Below, piece after piece: positions 15,523 through 24,099 of a DNA stretch of 64,000 nt (its first letter is position 1; the number at the start of each line of letters is the position of its first letter). The translations under genes were made by a program, and so were the position numbers. This stretch comes from Balneola sp. GTDB lineage: Bacteria > Bacteroidota > Rhodothermia > Balneolales > Balneolaceae. Where the stretch lies: contig JAEPPZ010000007.1 of NCBI GenBank assembly GCA_017640785.1, forward strand, positions 62,001-126,000, given 5' to 3'. The notes under the pieces were generated by a model, which saw only the letters and a list, made by a program, of their open reading frames with translations, searched no databases and was not told the DNA's origin.

Positions 15523-16099
15523 AATTGAACACCTCTTTATTGATATTCCAGGAATCGAACGTCTTTTTAAGCGCTCGTAATCCATAATACATTCTTGACT
15601 TTACTGTGTTGATCGGTTCATCTAAAATTTCTGCAATCTCCGGGAAGGTTAATCCTTCATATTCTTTCATGATCACCACTACACGTTGATCATTCGGTAA
15701 CTGAAGGAGTGCTTTATGAAGGAGAACCAACCCTTCATTCCGCAATACATTCGAATCTGCTGATGAAGCCGTTTCCGTTTGAGGAGCCACTTTTAGTGTT
15801 TCATAAGAAGTAGCTCTTTTTCTGCCAACTCTCTTTAATTCATCGAGACAAAGGTTGTTTGCTATTCGATATAACCAAGAACTGAATTTGTTCACATCAT
15901 CCAAAGTGTCCAGCTTTTGGTACGCTTTGATGAACGTTTTCTGAGTAATCTCCGCGGCGTCGTCACTGCTGGCGAAGTAGCGATATGCAAAGTGATGGAT
16001 CTTACCTTGCCACCGACTAACCAGCGTATTGAACGCCTGATGATCTCCCCCCAGAAAATCCTGAACTAATCGTGCATCTTCCATTTTATCGTGTTGCAA
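15515..16099 (-). CDS. ECF (sigma-70 family) RNA polymerase sigma factor
   Basis: A 194-residue two-domain sigma factor. Region 2 includes FNTLVSRWQGKIHHFAYRYF and the DAAEITQKTFIKAYQKL segment with the core-binding and -10 recognising helices, then FSSWLYRIANNLCLDELKR. Region 4 contains LLQLPNDQRVVVIMKEYEGL and the helix-turn-helix TFPEIAEILDEPINTVKSRMYYGLRALKK. It overlaps the downstream anti-sigma gene. A second ECF system is at 49285-50757. Target promoters are not predictable, although autoregulation is likely. Confidence 0.93.
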   Translation of the reverse strand: MQHDKMEDARLVQDFLGGDHQAFNTLVSRWQGKIHHFAYRYFASSDDAAEITQKTFIKAYQKLDTLDDVNKFSSWLYRIANNLCLDELKRVGRKRATSYETLKVAPQTETASSADSNVLRNEGLVLLHKALLQLPNDQRVVVIMKEYEGLTFPEIAEILDEPINTVKSRMYYGLRALKKTFDSWNINKEVFNYE

Positions 16100-16212
16100 T
16101 TTCTTTTTCCCGAAGTTGTTTTCGGGTATAAGACGAGTATATTTTTAGATTAGTTTTAATAAAACCCAAAAAAACTAATATTGAATCCATGTTTCAAATG
16201 TTAATTTAATAG

Positions 16213-16683
16213 ATGAAGATGAAAAAGTACCTGCTACTATTCAGTTTTTTTATTTTAGGAACGGCAACACTTAATGCGCAAAAAGTATATAGAACCTATA
16301 TAGATCTAGGATATATGCATGTTGATGACGTTGATTCATACTTCAAATTTGGATTTTCTGATCATGGAGGATACACTACAACGCTTAATTTCGAACTTCA
16401 AATACTGATACCTACTGCAGGTTCTTGGCCGGATGAGGGCGGGTTTTTGATAGGAATTCCACTTCAATTGCATAATTCGGGTTCTACTTATATCGTTTTG
16501 TCACCAAGAATCGGCTCCAGATCCGTGGAATTGATTGGGGATGACAGATCTACTTATGGAGCAATTTTTGAAGGTGGGCTGGGATTTTATTTTAATAAAG
16601 CTCTGGGACTAAATTTTGGAGTAGGCTACGATTCTATAAAGGAACAAGAATACGTATCAGCTCATATCGGTATTGCGTTTTGA
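16213..16683 (+). CDS. Secreted protein, probable small beta-barrel
   Basis: A 156-residue product with a signal peptide (MKMKKYLLLFSFFILGTATLNAQ) followed by an alternating polar/aromatic pattern typical of an 8-strand outer-membrane barrel (for example YRTYIDLGYMHV, GAIFEGGLGFYFNKALGLNFGVGYD) and ending in the aromatic-like residue pair AF. The final Phe fits a BAM-recognised C-terminus. No family recognised. ATG at 16213 is used; an ATG six bases later is equally possible. A heptamer array starts on the base after the stop codon. Confidence 0.6.
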   Translation: MKMKKYLLLFSFFILGTATLNAQKVYRTYIDLGYMHVDDVDSYFKFGFSDHGGYTTTLNFELQILIPTAGSWPDEGGFLIGIPLQLHNSGSTYIVLSPRIGSRSVELIGDDRSTYGAIFEGGLGFYFNKALGLNFGVGYDSIKEQEYVSAHIGIAF

Positions 16684-16730
16684 GAAAAGTGAAAAGTGAA
16701 AAGTGAAAAGTGAAAAGTGAAAAGTGAAAA
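16684..16730 (+). repeat. Heptanucleotide tandem repeat (GAAAAGT)6
   Basis: Six exact copies of GAAAAGT plus a partial seventh begin on the base after the TGA stop of the upstream gene. Exact copies imply recent slippage or recent expansion. It differs in sequence, but not in period, from the array 41 bases downstream. Confidence 0.95.
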
Positions 16731-16770
16731 TTTTAAAAAAACTTGTAATCTAAATATAAAACCGAATCTT

Positions 16771-16819
16771 CAACACTCAACACTCAACACTCAACACTCA
16801 ACACTCAACACTCAACACT
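16771..16819. repeat. Heptanucleotide tandem repeat (CAACACT)7 at the dinB 3' end
   Basis: Seven exact copies of CAACACT. On the minus strand the array carries the last codons (Ser-Val-Glu-Cys) and stop of dinB, so any change in copy number that is not a multiple of three would alter the C-terminus of the polymerase. Confidence 0.95.
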
Positions 16820-17917
16820 CCCCAACCCTTTTCTAAACTCTAACTCCAGTTGTTCATAATAATGATCTTCAGAAAGGTTCAGGTTTGATAGCGAAATTCC
16901 GAGTAGGCGAACCTGGCGATTTCCGACATCAGTATCTTCCAGAAGTTGACGTGCAACGATAGATATTTGATAATGGTCGTTAGTGTAATTCGGGACTGAT
17001 TGGCTTCGGGTGATGGTATCGAAATTTTTGTAACGAACTTTGAGTGTAATGGTCTTCCCTTTTGCGTTGATCTTCTGCATTCCTTCAGAAATAGACTCCG
17101 ATAACTCATCCAGAAAAGTGGTGATCCAGTTCAGGTCTCCTTTGTCGTCAGAAAAAGTGCGCTCCTTTCCATAAGACTTTCGAATTCGATGAGGTTTTAC
17201 TTCTCTGTTATCGATGCCTCTGCAAATTCGATAATAGTACCTTCCTGATTTTCCGAATGCTTTAACCAGATCGATCTCGCTCCATTCTTTGAGATCAGCT
17301 CCGGTTTTGATACCAAGCGAATGCATTTTTTTTTGAGTAGCTTTACCTACTCCGAAGAATTTTTTGATGTCTAAACTTTCCAGAAATTCTTCTGCTTCTT
17401 CCGGCGTGATAAGTGTAAGTCCGTTTGGCTTATTGTAATCAGAAGCAACTTTAGCAATGAATTTGCAATATGAAACACCTGCCGATGCAGTAAGCTGAGT
17501 TTTCTCTTGGATCTTTTCCAGAATTTCTTTGGCAATAAGAGTGGCTGACCTCATTCCCTTATGATTTTCAGTAACATCTAGGAAAGCCTCATCCAGAGAA
17601 AGTGGTTCAACCAGATCTGTATATTCAAAAAAGATCTCACGAATTTGTTGAGAAGCTAATTTGTAAGCATCGAATCTTCCTTTAACAAAAATTCCATGTG
17701 GACAAAGTCGTGCAGCCTGAGAACATGGCATAGCTGAATGCACACCAAATTTTCGGGCTTCATAACTAGCTGTTGAAACTACGCCGCGACCATTGGGAGA
17801 ACCTCCAACAATAATTGGCTTGCCACGAAGAGCAGGATTATCCCTTTGCTCTACAGCTGCAAAAAAAGCATCCATGTCTATATGGATAATCTTGCGGATA
17901 TGTTCCTGATGTATCAT
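16805..17917 (-). CDS. dinB: DNA polymerase IV (Y family)
   Basis: A 370-residue translesion DNA polymerase. Catalytic carboxylates are at Asp14 (HIDMDAFFAAVE) and Asp109-Glu110 (LSLDEAFLDV); the steric-gate region FFAAVEQRDNP and the helix-hairpin-helix GVGKATQKKMHSLGIKTGADL are present, then the little-finger domain. The C-terminus does not show an obvious beta-clamp motif, and its last four residues are encoded by a heptamer repeat. A short palindrome 4 bases upstream of the ATG is a candidate operator, which would fit SOS-type control, but no LexA box of known type can be named. Confidence 0.93.
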   Translation of the reverse strand: MIHQEHIRKIIHIDMDAFFAAVEQRDNPALRGKPIIVGGSPNGRGVVSTASYEARKFGVHSAMPCSQAARLCPHGIFVKGRFDAYKLASQQIREIFFEYTDLVEPLSLDEAFLDVTENHKGMRSATLIAKEILEKIQEKTQLTASAGVSYCKFIAKVASDYNKPNGLTLITPEEAEEFLESLDIKKFFGVGKATQKKMHSLGIKTGADLKEWSEIDLVKAFGKSGRYYYRICRGIDNREVKPHRIRKSYGKERTFSDDKGDLNWITTFLDELSESISEGMQKINAKGKTITLKVRYKNFDTITRSQSVPNYTNDHYQISIVARQLLEDTDVGNRQVRLLGISLSNLNLSEDHYYEQLELEFRKGLGSVEC

Positions 17918-17920
17918 TAC

Positions 17921-17933
17921 ATGTATTATACAT
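17921..17933. promoter_or_regulatory. Short palindrome upstream of dinB
   Basis: ATGTA-TTA-TACAT, a perfect 5-bp inverted repeat with a 3-base centre, lies 4 bases upstream of the dinB ATG in an AT-rich stretch. It could be a repressor site; the evidence is only its symmetry and position. Confidence 0.3.
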
Positions 17934-17980
17934 ATAAATCGGTTCAGAAGGAACTCTATAATGGTGCTGTTTTATAAAAA

Positions 17981-18024
17981 ACCAACCCGTAGGGACAATT
18001 CATGAATTGTCCCTACGGGTTGGT
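17981..18024. repeat. Perfect 44-bp palindrome with GTAGGGA core
   Basis: Positions 17981-18002 and 18003-18024 are exact reverse complements with no loop. Each arm carries CCGTAGGGACAATT. It lies between the dipeptidase gene and dinB, both on the minus strand. A 36-bp palindrome at 50817-50852 shares the TGTAGGGA/CGTAGGGA core. Confidence 0.9.
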
Positions 18025-18029
18025 GAAAT

Positions 18030-18060
18030 AAAAAAGGTTCCGATGCAGAACACCGGAACC
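18030..18060 (-). terminator. Intrinsic terminator, minus strand
   Basis: On the minus strand GGTTCCG (18060-18054) pairs with CGGAACC (18042-18036) and is followed by six T residues (A-run 18030-18035). It lies downstream of the M19 dipeptidase gene that ends at 18094. Confidence 0.8.
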
Positions 18061-18065
18061 AGAGT

Positions 18066-18093
18066 CCTAAATCTTATGTCTTAAATCTTAATA
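18066..18093 (-). repeat. Heptanucleotide-periodic repeat after a stop codon
   Basis: Four 7-base units (minus strand: tattaag, atttaag, acataag, atttagg) directly follow the stop codon of the dipeptidase gene. The sequence is closely related to the array at 1959-2007 in the opposite orientation. Confidence 0.75.
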
Positions 18094-19395
18094 CTAACCC
18101 TCTGCCTGAATCTCAGCTGCAATTTCCTGAACCTCATCCAGAACTCTTAAAAGGTTGCCACTCCAGATCATTTCGATTTGTTCTTGAGTGTATCCTCTTT
18201 TCACAAGCTCAATAGTAACGTTCAGTGTTTCAGATGCATCCATCCAGCCGTTAACACCTCCGCCGCCATCGAAGTCAGAGCTGATTCCAACATGTTCAAT
18301 TCCGATCAGATCAACCATATAATCAATGTGGTCTACAAAATCTTCTACATTTACTGAAGGAGCGGTAGTTTCGGTTTCTTTCTCAATTCTTGGTTGAGCT
18401 TTTTTCTGCATCTCCTGATAAAGAGCAAAGTATTCACTTCTGGTTTCTGTACTCATCTGCCGGATGGAATCTCTTGAAACCATTTCAAAGCCCATTTCTT
18501 CCGCTATTTCTTCTTCAATTTTAGCTGCAGCTTCTCGATATGCTTCATGCTTTTCAGAATTTACATAGCTACGGAAAGCAACAGTTTGAACTACGCCACC
18601 ATTTTCCTTAAGCATCATAAGTTCTTCATCATCCAGGTTTCTGCTAACAGAAGGATCCAAAGCTCTTGCAGAGGAATGAGAAGCTATAACAGGTGCTTTT
18701 GATAATTCCATTGTTTGCATATTCGCTTTCTTGGAAGGATGAGAAAGGTCGATCATAATTCCCCATTTATTCATTTCAGCGATCACTTCTTTTCCGAAAT
18801 CACTCAAACCATCATGTAACCAAACATCATCTCTTTCACCTGTATTTGAATCACTTAGTTGACTGTGACCATTATGCGAAAGCGACATATATCGCGCGCC
18901 ACGATCATAAAACTCTTTAACTCTGTCCAGCTCCATTCCTAATGGATAAGCATTTTCAACGCCGATCATGGCAACTTTTTTGCCTGCAGCATGAATTCTG
19001 CGAACATCATCAGAAGTCAACGCTAATTCAATTTGATCCGGAGCTAATTCTTCAGTTAATCTGTGAATGGCATCAAATTTTGAAACGGCATTTTCATAGG
19101 CCGCATCAAACCCTTCCTGATCGAGTTCTCCTTGTCCGGTATAAACGATAAGGAAGACCACATCTAGTCCCCCGGCTTCCATTTTTGGGAGATCAACCTG
19201 AGTATCCAGATTCATCGTATAGTTCTTTTCTTGAGTGAAATTACCGGTGTTAATATCCACATGAGTGTCTAGCGTAATTACACTGTTGTGAATTTTTTCA
19301 GCTTTGGCTACAAGTTCAGGATCTACGGAAGAATCGGGAGCGCACGCCCAAATCAGCATAAACAAAAATAGAGGAAGAGTTTTTAAAATATTCAT
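18094..19395 (-). CDS. Membrane dipeptidase lipoprotein (peptidase M19)
   Basis: A 433-residue renal-dipeptidase-like zinc enzyme that hydrolyses dipeptides. The signal peptide ends in a lipobox (FMLIWACAPDSS, Cys18), so it is an Lgt substrate and membrane anchored. Zinc-ligand motifs of family M19 are visible: HVD (TLDTHVDINTG), the bridging Glu in GVENAYP, SLSHNGHSQLSD, DLSHPS and ASHSSA, with the C-terminal HVGISSDFDGGGG segment typical of the family. Residues about 280-345 contain an inserted charged helical segment. Probably nutritional or cell-wall peptide turnover. A terminator follows at 18030-18060. Confidence 0.92.
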   Translation of the reverse strand: MNILKTLPLFLFMLIWACAPDSSVDPELVAKAEKIHNSVITLDTHVDINTGNFTQEKNYTMNLDTQVDLPKMEAGGLDVVFLIVYTGQGELDQEGFDAAYENAVSKFDAIHRLTEELAPDQIELALTSDDVRRIHAAGKKVAMIGVENAYPLGMELDRVKEFYDRGARYMSLSHNGHSQLSDSNTGERDDVWLHDGLSDFGKEVIAEMNKWGIMIDLSHPSKKANMQTMELSKAPVIASHSSARALDPSVSRNLDDEELMMLKENGGVVQTVAFRSYVNSEKHEAYREAAAKIEEEIAEEMGFEMVSRDSIRQMSTETRSEYFALYQEMQKKAQPRIEKETETTAPSVNVEDFVDHIDYMVDLIGIEHVGISSDFDGGGGVNGWMDASETLNVTIELVKRGYTQEQIEMIWSGNLLRVLDEVQEIAAEIQAEG

Positions 19396-19505
19396 TTTTA
19401 TGAAGTTAGTTTAATTTATTGATAATGAAATTATACAATTCGGAACTAGAATGAGTCATAATTCCTTTAAGTGTATAGGAATTTATTCAACAAAACATTG
19501 ATGTC

Positions 19506-19775
19506 ATGGAATTTTTTGGATTTTTAACACTCGGAACATTTATCGGTTGGCTTAGCCACACATTTTCAGGAGCACATGGAATTAAAATGGTCCCAAGTAT
19601 TTTGATAGGTGCAATAGCCGCTTTAATAGGAGGAGCAATTGTACTCTTTTTCGATTTGCAGGGTTCAGGGTTTTATGCTGCTATCACATCAACAGGGACG
19701 CTATTCACAATAAATGCCTTCAGAAAAAAGAAGCCGATTTTTGCCGATGAAGAAAATAGGGAACAAAATCACTGA
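19506..19775 (+). CDS. GlsB/YeaQ/YmgE-like small membrane protein
   Basis: An 89-residue protein with three hydrophobic segments. The glycine-rich pattern (LGTFIGWLSHTF, then PSILIGAIAALIGGAIVLFF) is that of the GlsB/YeaQ/YmgE (transglycosylase-associated protein) family, small inner-membrane proteins linked to general stress. The C-terminal tail is charged. Function is unproven in the family. The next membrane-protein gene on the same strand follows after 52 bases. Confidence 0.6.
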   Translation: MEFFGFLTLGTFIGWLSHTFSGAHGIKMVPSILIGAIAALIGGAIVLFFDLQGSGFYAAITSTGTLFTINAFRKKKPIFADEENREQNH

Positions 19776-19827
19776 TCCCGGTATAAGCATTCACACCACT
19801 GTACCATGAACTGAATGTTTTATATGA

Positions 19828-20220
19828 ATGAATCGTAAAGACCGTAACATCAATCTTTTTCTATTTCTCTTCTTTATCGCTGTAGGACTTTATATGTCTA
19901 TTTCGGGAAGCTGGAGTCTTATTACTGCCGAACAGGAAAATCTGTTTGATTTTCAGAATCAAGACATTCCAATCTTTACTAATATTACTCAACTGCTTAC
20001 CGGCCTGATATGCTTATTTTCAGGATTTGTAATGTGGATGAGAGTACATTGGGCCTTTAGTTTTTCCCTGTTTAGTTCTGGTTTGCTCATTGCTTATAAT
20101 TTGAACAATATGGGAAGAGCAATTTACGAAAACCCAACCGAAGCCATAATTATGGCGGCTATCTTAGTGATCGTTTTGCAGAGTCTTCCTTTTCTTATCA
20201 GGCAGAATCAGAGAATCTGA
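19828..20220 (+). CDS. Hypothetical four-helix membrane protein
   Basis: A 130-residue protein with four predicted membrane helices (about 9-27, 51-70, 76-92, 106-122) and short loops. No conserved motif recognised. It belongs to a run of three small membrane-protein genes (19506-21000) on the plus strand that may form one transcription unit. No function assigned. Confidence 0.6.
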   Translation: MNRKDRNINLFLFLFFIAVGLYMSISGSWSLITAEQENLFDFQNQDIPIFTNITQLLTGLICLFSGFVMWMRVHWAFSFSLFSSGLLIAYNLNNMGRAIYENPTEAIIMAAILVIVLQSLPFLIRQNQRI

Positions 20221-20259
20221 TTTACGAAACATGAAATCAGTAAATTCGTGTACCGCTTT

Positions 20260-21000
20260 ATGGAACGGATTTCAGATAAAGACATAGAATGGCTTCTAAA
20301 GCCGAATCAGGATTTCAACTACAAGACAGAAGAACGTCTCGAAAAGGTTCAAAAGCTTTCATTTAAGAGAAAAGCGATACGATTCGGTCTGTGGGCTTTA
20401 TTAATTCTTACTCTCACCATACTTCCCTTTTTTCTGCTGATAAAAACATCCATTTATTTAAATATCGATCAGGGTTTAAATGGATGGGTTTCTCTTTTTG
20501 GCGGAATTGGGGCAACTGTAGCAATTTTATTGGTGTATGTTGTGATGCTGTTTCGCAGAGTAAAAAACAAGAAACTTGTCTTTCGTTATGGACTGGGTGG
20601 GGTTGGAGCACTGGTAGGCGGCTTCTGTCTGTACGGATTGCTGTACGTATCAAGCGTAAACGCTAAATCAGATTCGGTAAAAGAAGTTTATCGTTCTTTA
20701 CACCCAATTCTAAGAGTAGCAGTAGCTACAACTACACTGGCAGAAGGAGATCTGGTGATCACAGATATAAAAAGATCAGCTGAAGACTATGTGAAAATGG
20801 GATTGCCGATAAACCAAAGTTCTCTTCACTTTCCACAACCGGATGGATACGTTCATGCCATTGACCTGAGAACCAAAGGTCATTCAGAGTTTAGAAACTT
20901 CATGTTAAGCAATTCACTACGGCTGATGGGTTTCAAAACTTTGAGACATGTGGGATCAGCAGATCATCTCCATATTTCATTGCCATATTCTGAGCATTAA
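20260..21000 (+). CDS. Membrane protein with C-terminal peptidase M15-like domain
   Basis: Encodes 246 residues from the ATG at 20260 (a GTG 12 bases upstream is the alternative). After a charged N-terminus come three membrane helices (about 40-65, 80-100 and 112-130). The C-terminal half contains SSLHFPQPDGYVHAIDL and DHLHISLP, which resemble the zinc-site pattern SxHxxxxAxDL plus HxH of D-Ala-D-Ala carboxypeptidase/VanY-type LAS peptidases. The domain would face the periplasm. A peptidoglycan-trimming role is inference; the fold needs structural confirmation. Confidence 0.55.
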   Translation: MERISDKDIEWLLKPNQDFNYKTEERLEKVQKLSFKRKAIRFGLWALLILTLTILPFFLLIKTSIYLNIDQGLNGWVSLFGGIGATVAILLVYVVMLFRRVKNKKLVFRYGLGGVGALVGGFCLYGLLYVSSVNAKSDSVKEVYRSLHPILRVAVATTTLAEGDLVITDIKRSAEDYVKMGLPINQSSLHFPQPDGYVHAIDLRTKGHSEFRNFMLSNSLRLMGFKTLRHVGSADHLHISLPYSEH

Positions 21001-21077
21001 AAAAGGGCTTTTCCTTGTTTATGAGCTAGAATATTGCGACCATTATCCTGCACCTAAAGCAAAACCAAATATTTGAT

Positions 21078-22484
21078 ATGTCGCACTATAAGTTCTACGA
21101 GCAGGTAAATAAAAATTTTGATAAAGCGGCGAGATATACCCGCTTCGATAAGGGTCTTCTAAACCAGATTAAAGTTTGTAATACTGTCTATCACGTTACT
21201 TTTCCGGTTCGGAGAGACAACGGAGATATTGAAGTTATAGAAGGATGGCGAGTGGAGCACAGCCATCATAAAACACCAACTAAAGGTGGTATCAGGTACA
21301 GCCATAAAGTGGATGAAGATGAAACAATGGCACTAGCAGCTTTGATGAGCTACAAATGTGCAATTGTGGATGTTCCTTTTGGTGGAGCAAAAGGTGGTGT
21401 TAAGATCAGTACAAGAGAATATTCTGTTAGTGAGCTTGAAAGAATTACCCGTCGTTATACATACGAATTGATCAAAAAAGGGTTTATTGGCGCCGGAGTA
21501 GATGTACCCGCACCTGATTACGGAACAGGAGCTCGCGAAATGGGTTGGATTCTGGATACCTACCGCCAAATGAATGAAGATTTGAATGCTGAAGGTTGTG
21601 TAACCGGAAAGCCAATTCAGCAAGGTGGTATCAGAGGAAGAACGGAAGCTACAGGACGTGGAGTTTTCTTTGGAATCCGCGAAGCGTGCAAAGTGAAAAA
21701 AGACATGGATAAACTTGGATTAAGCGTTGGTGTAGACGGAAAAACGTTTGTGGTTCAGGGATTAGGTAATGTAGGTTACCACGCTTCTTTGTATATGACC
21801 GGAGCCGGCGCAAAAATGATTGGCGTTGCTGAAATGGAGGGAGCAATTTACGATCCTAATGGAATGGATCTGAAAAAATTGATGGAATTCCGAAAAGAAA
21901 CGGGAAGTATTATCGGGTTTCCGGGCAGTAAAGAATTGAATTCAAATAAAGATGCTCTTGAGCTGGAATGTGATGTGTTGATCCCCGCAGCTCTTGAAAG
22001 TCAGATAACCGGCGATAATGCCGCTAATGTAAAAGCTAAGATCATAGCTGAGGCAGCCAACGGACCTACTACTGCTGATGCACATGAAATGCTGAAAGAT
22101 CGTGGCGCACTAATTCTTCCCGATGCTTATTTGAATGCCGGTGGTGTGGTAGTTTCATATTTCGAGTGGTTGAAAAATATTCAGCACGTTCGTTATGGTA
22201 GAATGAACAAACGTTTTGACGAAGAAAGTCTGACCAGAATTGTTCAAGAGATCGAGAAAATTTCAGGGAAGAAATTCTCAGCAAATGAAATGGACAAACT
22301 GGCTCATGGTGCATCAGAGTATGATCTTGTGGATTCCGGACTGGAAGAAACTATGATTACTGCCTATTCAGAACTTACTGCAATCAGAGAAGAACATGAT
22401 CTTACTGATCTGAGAACTGCTTCGTTTATAAGCGCAATCAATAAGATCGGAATCATGTACGAACAAATGGGAATCTTCCCGTGA
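21078..22484 (+). CDS. gdhA: Glutamate dehydrogenase (Glu/Leu/Phe/Val dehydrogenase family)
   Basis: A 468-residue enzyme interconverting glutamate and 2-oxoglutarate plus ammonia. Substrate-binding and catalytic segments are clear: KTPTKGGIRYS, the catalytic-lysine region PFGGAKGGVKIS, DVPAPDYGTGAREMGWI, and the Rossmann motif VQGLGNVGYHAS. Cofactor preference (NAD or NADP) cannot be fixed by eye. It is followed after 60 bases by a PutP-like symporter gene on the same strand, so the pair could serve proline/glutamate catabolism. The intergenic gap is made of heptamer-periodic sequence. Confidence 0.93.
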   Translation: MSHYKFYEQVNKNFDKAARYTRFDKGLLNQIKVCNTVYHVTFPVRRDNGDIEVIEGWRVEHSHHKTPTKGGIRYSHKVDEDETMALAALMSYKCAIVDVPFGGAKGGVKISTREYSVSELERITRRYTYELIKKGFIGAGVDVPAPDYGTGAREMGWILDTYRQMNEDLNAEGCVTGKPIQQGGIRGRTEATGRGVFFGIREACKVKKDMDKLGLSVGVDGKTFVVQGLGNVGYHASLYMTGAGAKMIGVAEMEGAIYDPNGMDLKKLMEFRKETGSIIGFPGSKELNSNKDALELECDVLIPAALESQITGDNAANVKAKIIAEAANGPTTADAHEMLKDRGALILPDAYLNAGGVVVSYFEWLKNIQHVRYGRMNKRFDEESLTRIVQEIEKISGKKFSANEMDKLAHGASEYDLVDSGLEETMITAYSELTAIREEHDLTDLRTASFISAINKIGIMYEQMGIFP

Positions 22485-22544
22485 TTAGTTAATGGTTAAT
22501 TGTTATGTGCTACTTTCAACCAATAACAAATAACCATTAACCTT
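22484..22544. repeat. Heptamer-periodic inverted repeat in the gdhA-symporter gap
   Basis: The whole gap reads in 7-base units: attagtt, aatggtt, aattgtt, then a non-matching middle, then accaata, acaaata, accatta. The second half is nearly the reverse complement of the first (about 18 of 20 positions), giving a large hairpin that ends at the ATG of the next gene. Confidence 0.7.
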
Positions 22545-23996
22545 ATGACAGAGTCTCAGGTTTTTGAATTAGCTGTTGACAGGCACACTGTTTATGCTTT
22601 CATAGGTTACTTGATACTTTTAATAAGCATCGGACTTTATTCAGCTCGCTTTTCCTCTTCCGGGATCAGCGAGTTTTTTATTGGCGGAAGAAAAATGAAT
22701 AAGGTTGTGATCGCTCTTTCCGCAGTTGTCTCAGGGAGAAGCGCCTGGCTGTTGTTGGGAGTAACCGGATTGGTTTATGTTCAGGGCGCTTCAGCAATTT
22801 GGGCAGTGGTTGGTTATACCGTTGTGGAGCTCATTCTATTTCTTACTTATGCCAAAAAATTGAGGGAGTTTTCAGAGGAACATGATTGTATTACCGTCCC
22901 GGATTTCTTTGCAGAACGCTTTGGTGACAAAACAGGAATGTTAAGATCTATTCTTATAATTACTTTTCTGATCTTTATGGTGAGTTATGTTTCCGCTCAA
23001 TTTGTAGCCGGGGGAAAAGCATTTTCTTCCAGTTTTGGGATCGAACAAAATACAGGAGTTTTGCTTTCAGCAGTGATTATACTTGCATATACAGTTTTAG
23101 GTGGATTTCTGGCAGTTAGCTTAACAGATGCTTTTCAGGCATTCTTTATGATCTTTGCATTGGTATTTCTGCCTTTTATAGCCATTCAGGATTTAGGTGG
23201 ATGGTCTATTATGATCGAGCAACTTGAATTTCAGGACGTTGCATTGATCGATCCGTTGGCATTGAGTGCGGGAGCTTTTATCGGGTTTCTGGGAATCGGT
23301 TTAGGTTCGCCGGGGAATCCTCACATTCTATCCAGATACATGGCCATTGATGATGCTAAGAATTTACGATTTGCAGCAGGGATCGGGACTTTCTGGAATA
23401 TTGTGATGGCAGCAGGAGCGGTATTAATAGGTTTGGTAGGAAGAGCATACTTCTCAAATATTGAAATGCTTCCCGGAGCTGATTCTGAAAACTTATATCC
23501 GTATTTAGCACAGCTTCATTTACATCCTGTTCTATTTGGGATTGTGATTGCGTCCATTTTTGCTGCGATCATGTCCACAGCAGATTCGCAGTTGTTAGTT
23601 GCCGCGTCCAGTGTGGTTCGGGATTGGTATCAAAAGATCTTAAAGAGAGACGAAGAAATTCCCCAAAAGAAATTGGTGCTGTACAGTAGGTTAGTTGTCG
23701 TTGCACTTGTGGTAGTAGCACTTCTTTTTGGGTTAGTTGCTCAGGAATTGGTGTACTGGCTGGTGCTTTTTGCTTGGGCAGGATTGGGAGCAGCTCACGG
23801 ACCAACTTCAATTCTTGCACTTTACTGGAAGGGAACCACCAAAGAAGGAGTAATATCAGGAATTATTACCGGAACTCTGGTAACAATTGTCTGGTATTTT
23901 ATTCCAGTTCTGAAAAGTAATATGTATGAACTGGTTCCGGCTTTTATTGCAAGTGGATTGGTAACGATTTTGGTGAGTAAGTGGACTAAAGAATAA
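22545..23996 (+). CDS. putP: Sodium:solute symporter, PutP-like
   Basis: A 483-residue SSS-family Na+ symporter with about 13 membrane helices. It resembles Na+/proline symporters: SAVVSGRSAWLLLGVTGLVY near residues 56-75, DAFQAFFMIFALVFLPF in the middle, GSPGNPHILSRYMAI, and the Na+-site segment SIFAAIMSTADSQLLVAASSVVRDWYQ. Substrate proline is likely but not certain. It lies downstream of glutamate dehydrogenase. A large imperfect hairpin at 24008-24088 separates it from the convergent DoxX gene. Confidence 0.88.
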   Translation: MTESQVFELAVDRHTVYAFIGYLILLISIGLYSARFSSSGISEFFIGGRKMNKVVIALSAVVSGRSAWLLLGVTGLVYVQGASAIWAVVGYTVVELILFLTYAKKLREFSEEHDCITVPDFFAERFGDKTGMLRSILIITFLIFMVSYVSAQFVAGGKAFSSSFGIEQNTGVLLSAVIILAYTVLGGFLAVSLTDAFQAFFMIFALVFLPFIAIQDLGGWSIMIEQLEFQDVALIDPLALSAGAFIGFLGIGLGSPGNPHILSRYMAIDDAKNLRFAAGIGTFWNIVMAAGAVLIGLVGRAYFSNIEMLPGADSENLYPYLAQLHLHPVLFGIVIASIFAAIMSTADSQLLVAASSVVRDWYQKILKRDEEIPQKKLVLYSRLVVVALVVVALLFGLVAQELVYWLVLFAWAGLGAAHGPTSILALYWKGTTKEGVISGIITGTLVTIVWYFIPVLKSNMYELVPAFIASGLVTILVSKWTKE

Positions 23997-24007
23997 AATC
24001 AAGGTTT

Positions 24008-24088
24008 TGTCATTTCGAGCAAAGCGAGAAATCTAAAAATTGCTGTAAATAAAAACCTCTAGATTTCTCACATCCGTTCGAAATGACA
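24008..24088. repeat. Imperfect hairpin between convergent genes
   Basis: Outer arms TGTCATTTCGA (24008-24018) and TCGAAATGACA (24078-24088), inner arms GAGAAATCTA (24026-24035) and TAGATTTCTC (24060-24069), all perfect. It is placed between the PutP-like and DoxX-like genes. The GTCATTTCGAGC...GAGAAATCT type is a recurring dispersed element in many Bacteroidota-like genomes (general knowledge). It may act as a bidirectional terminator. Confidence 0.75.
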
Positions 24089-24099
24089 AAGAACGAAAA

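Noticed and set aside
16684-16819. CRISPR-like array
   Set aside because: The repeat unit is only seven bases with no spacers; no cas genes are nearby.
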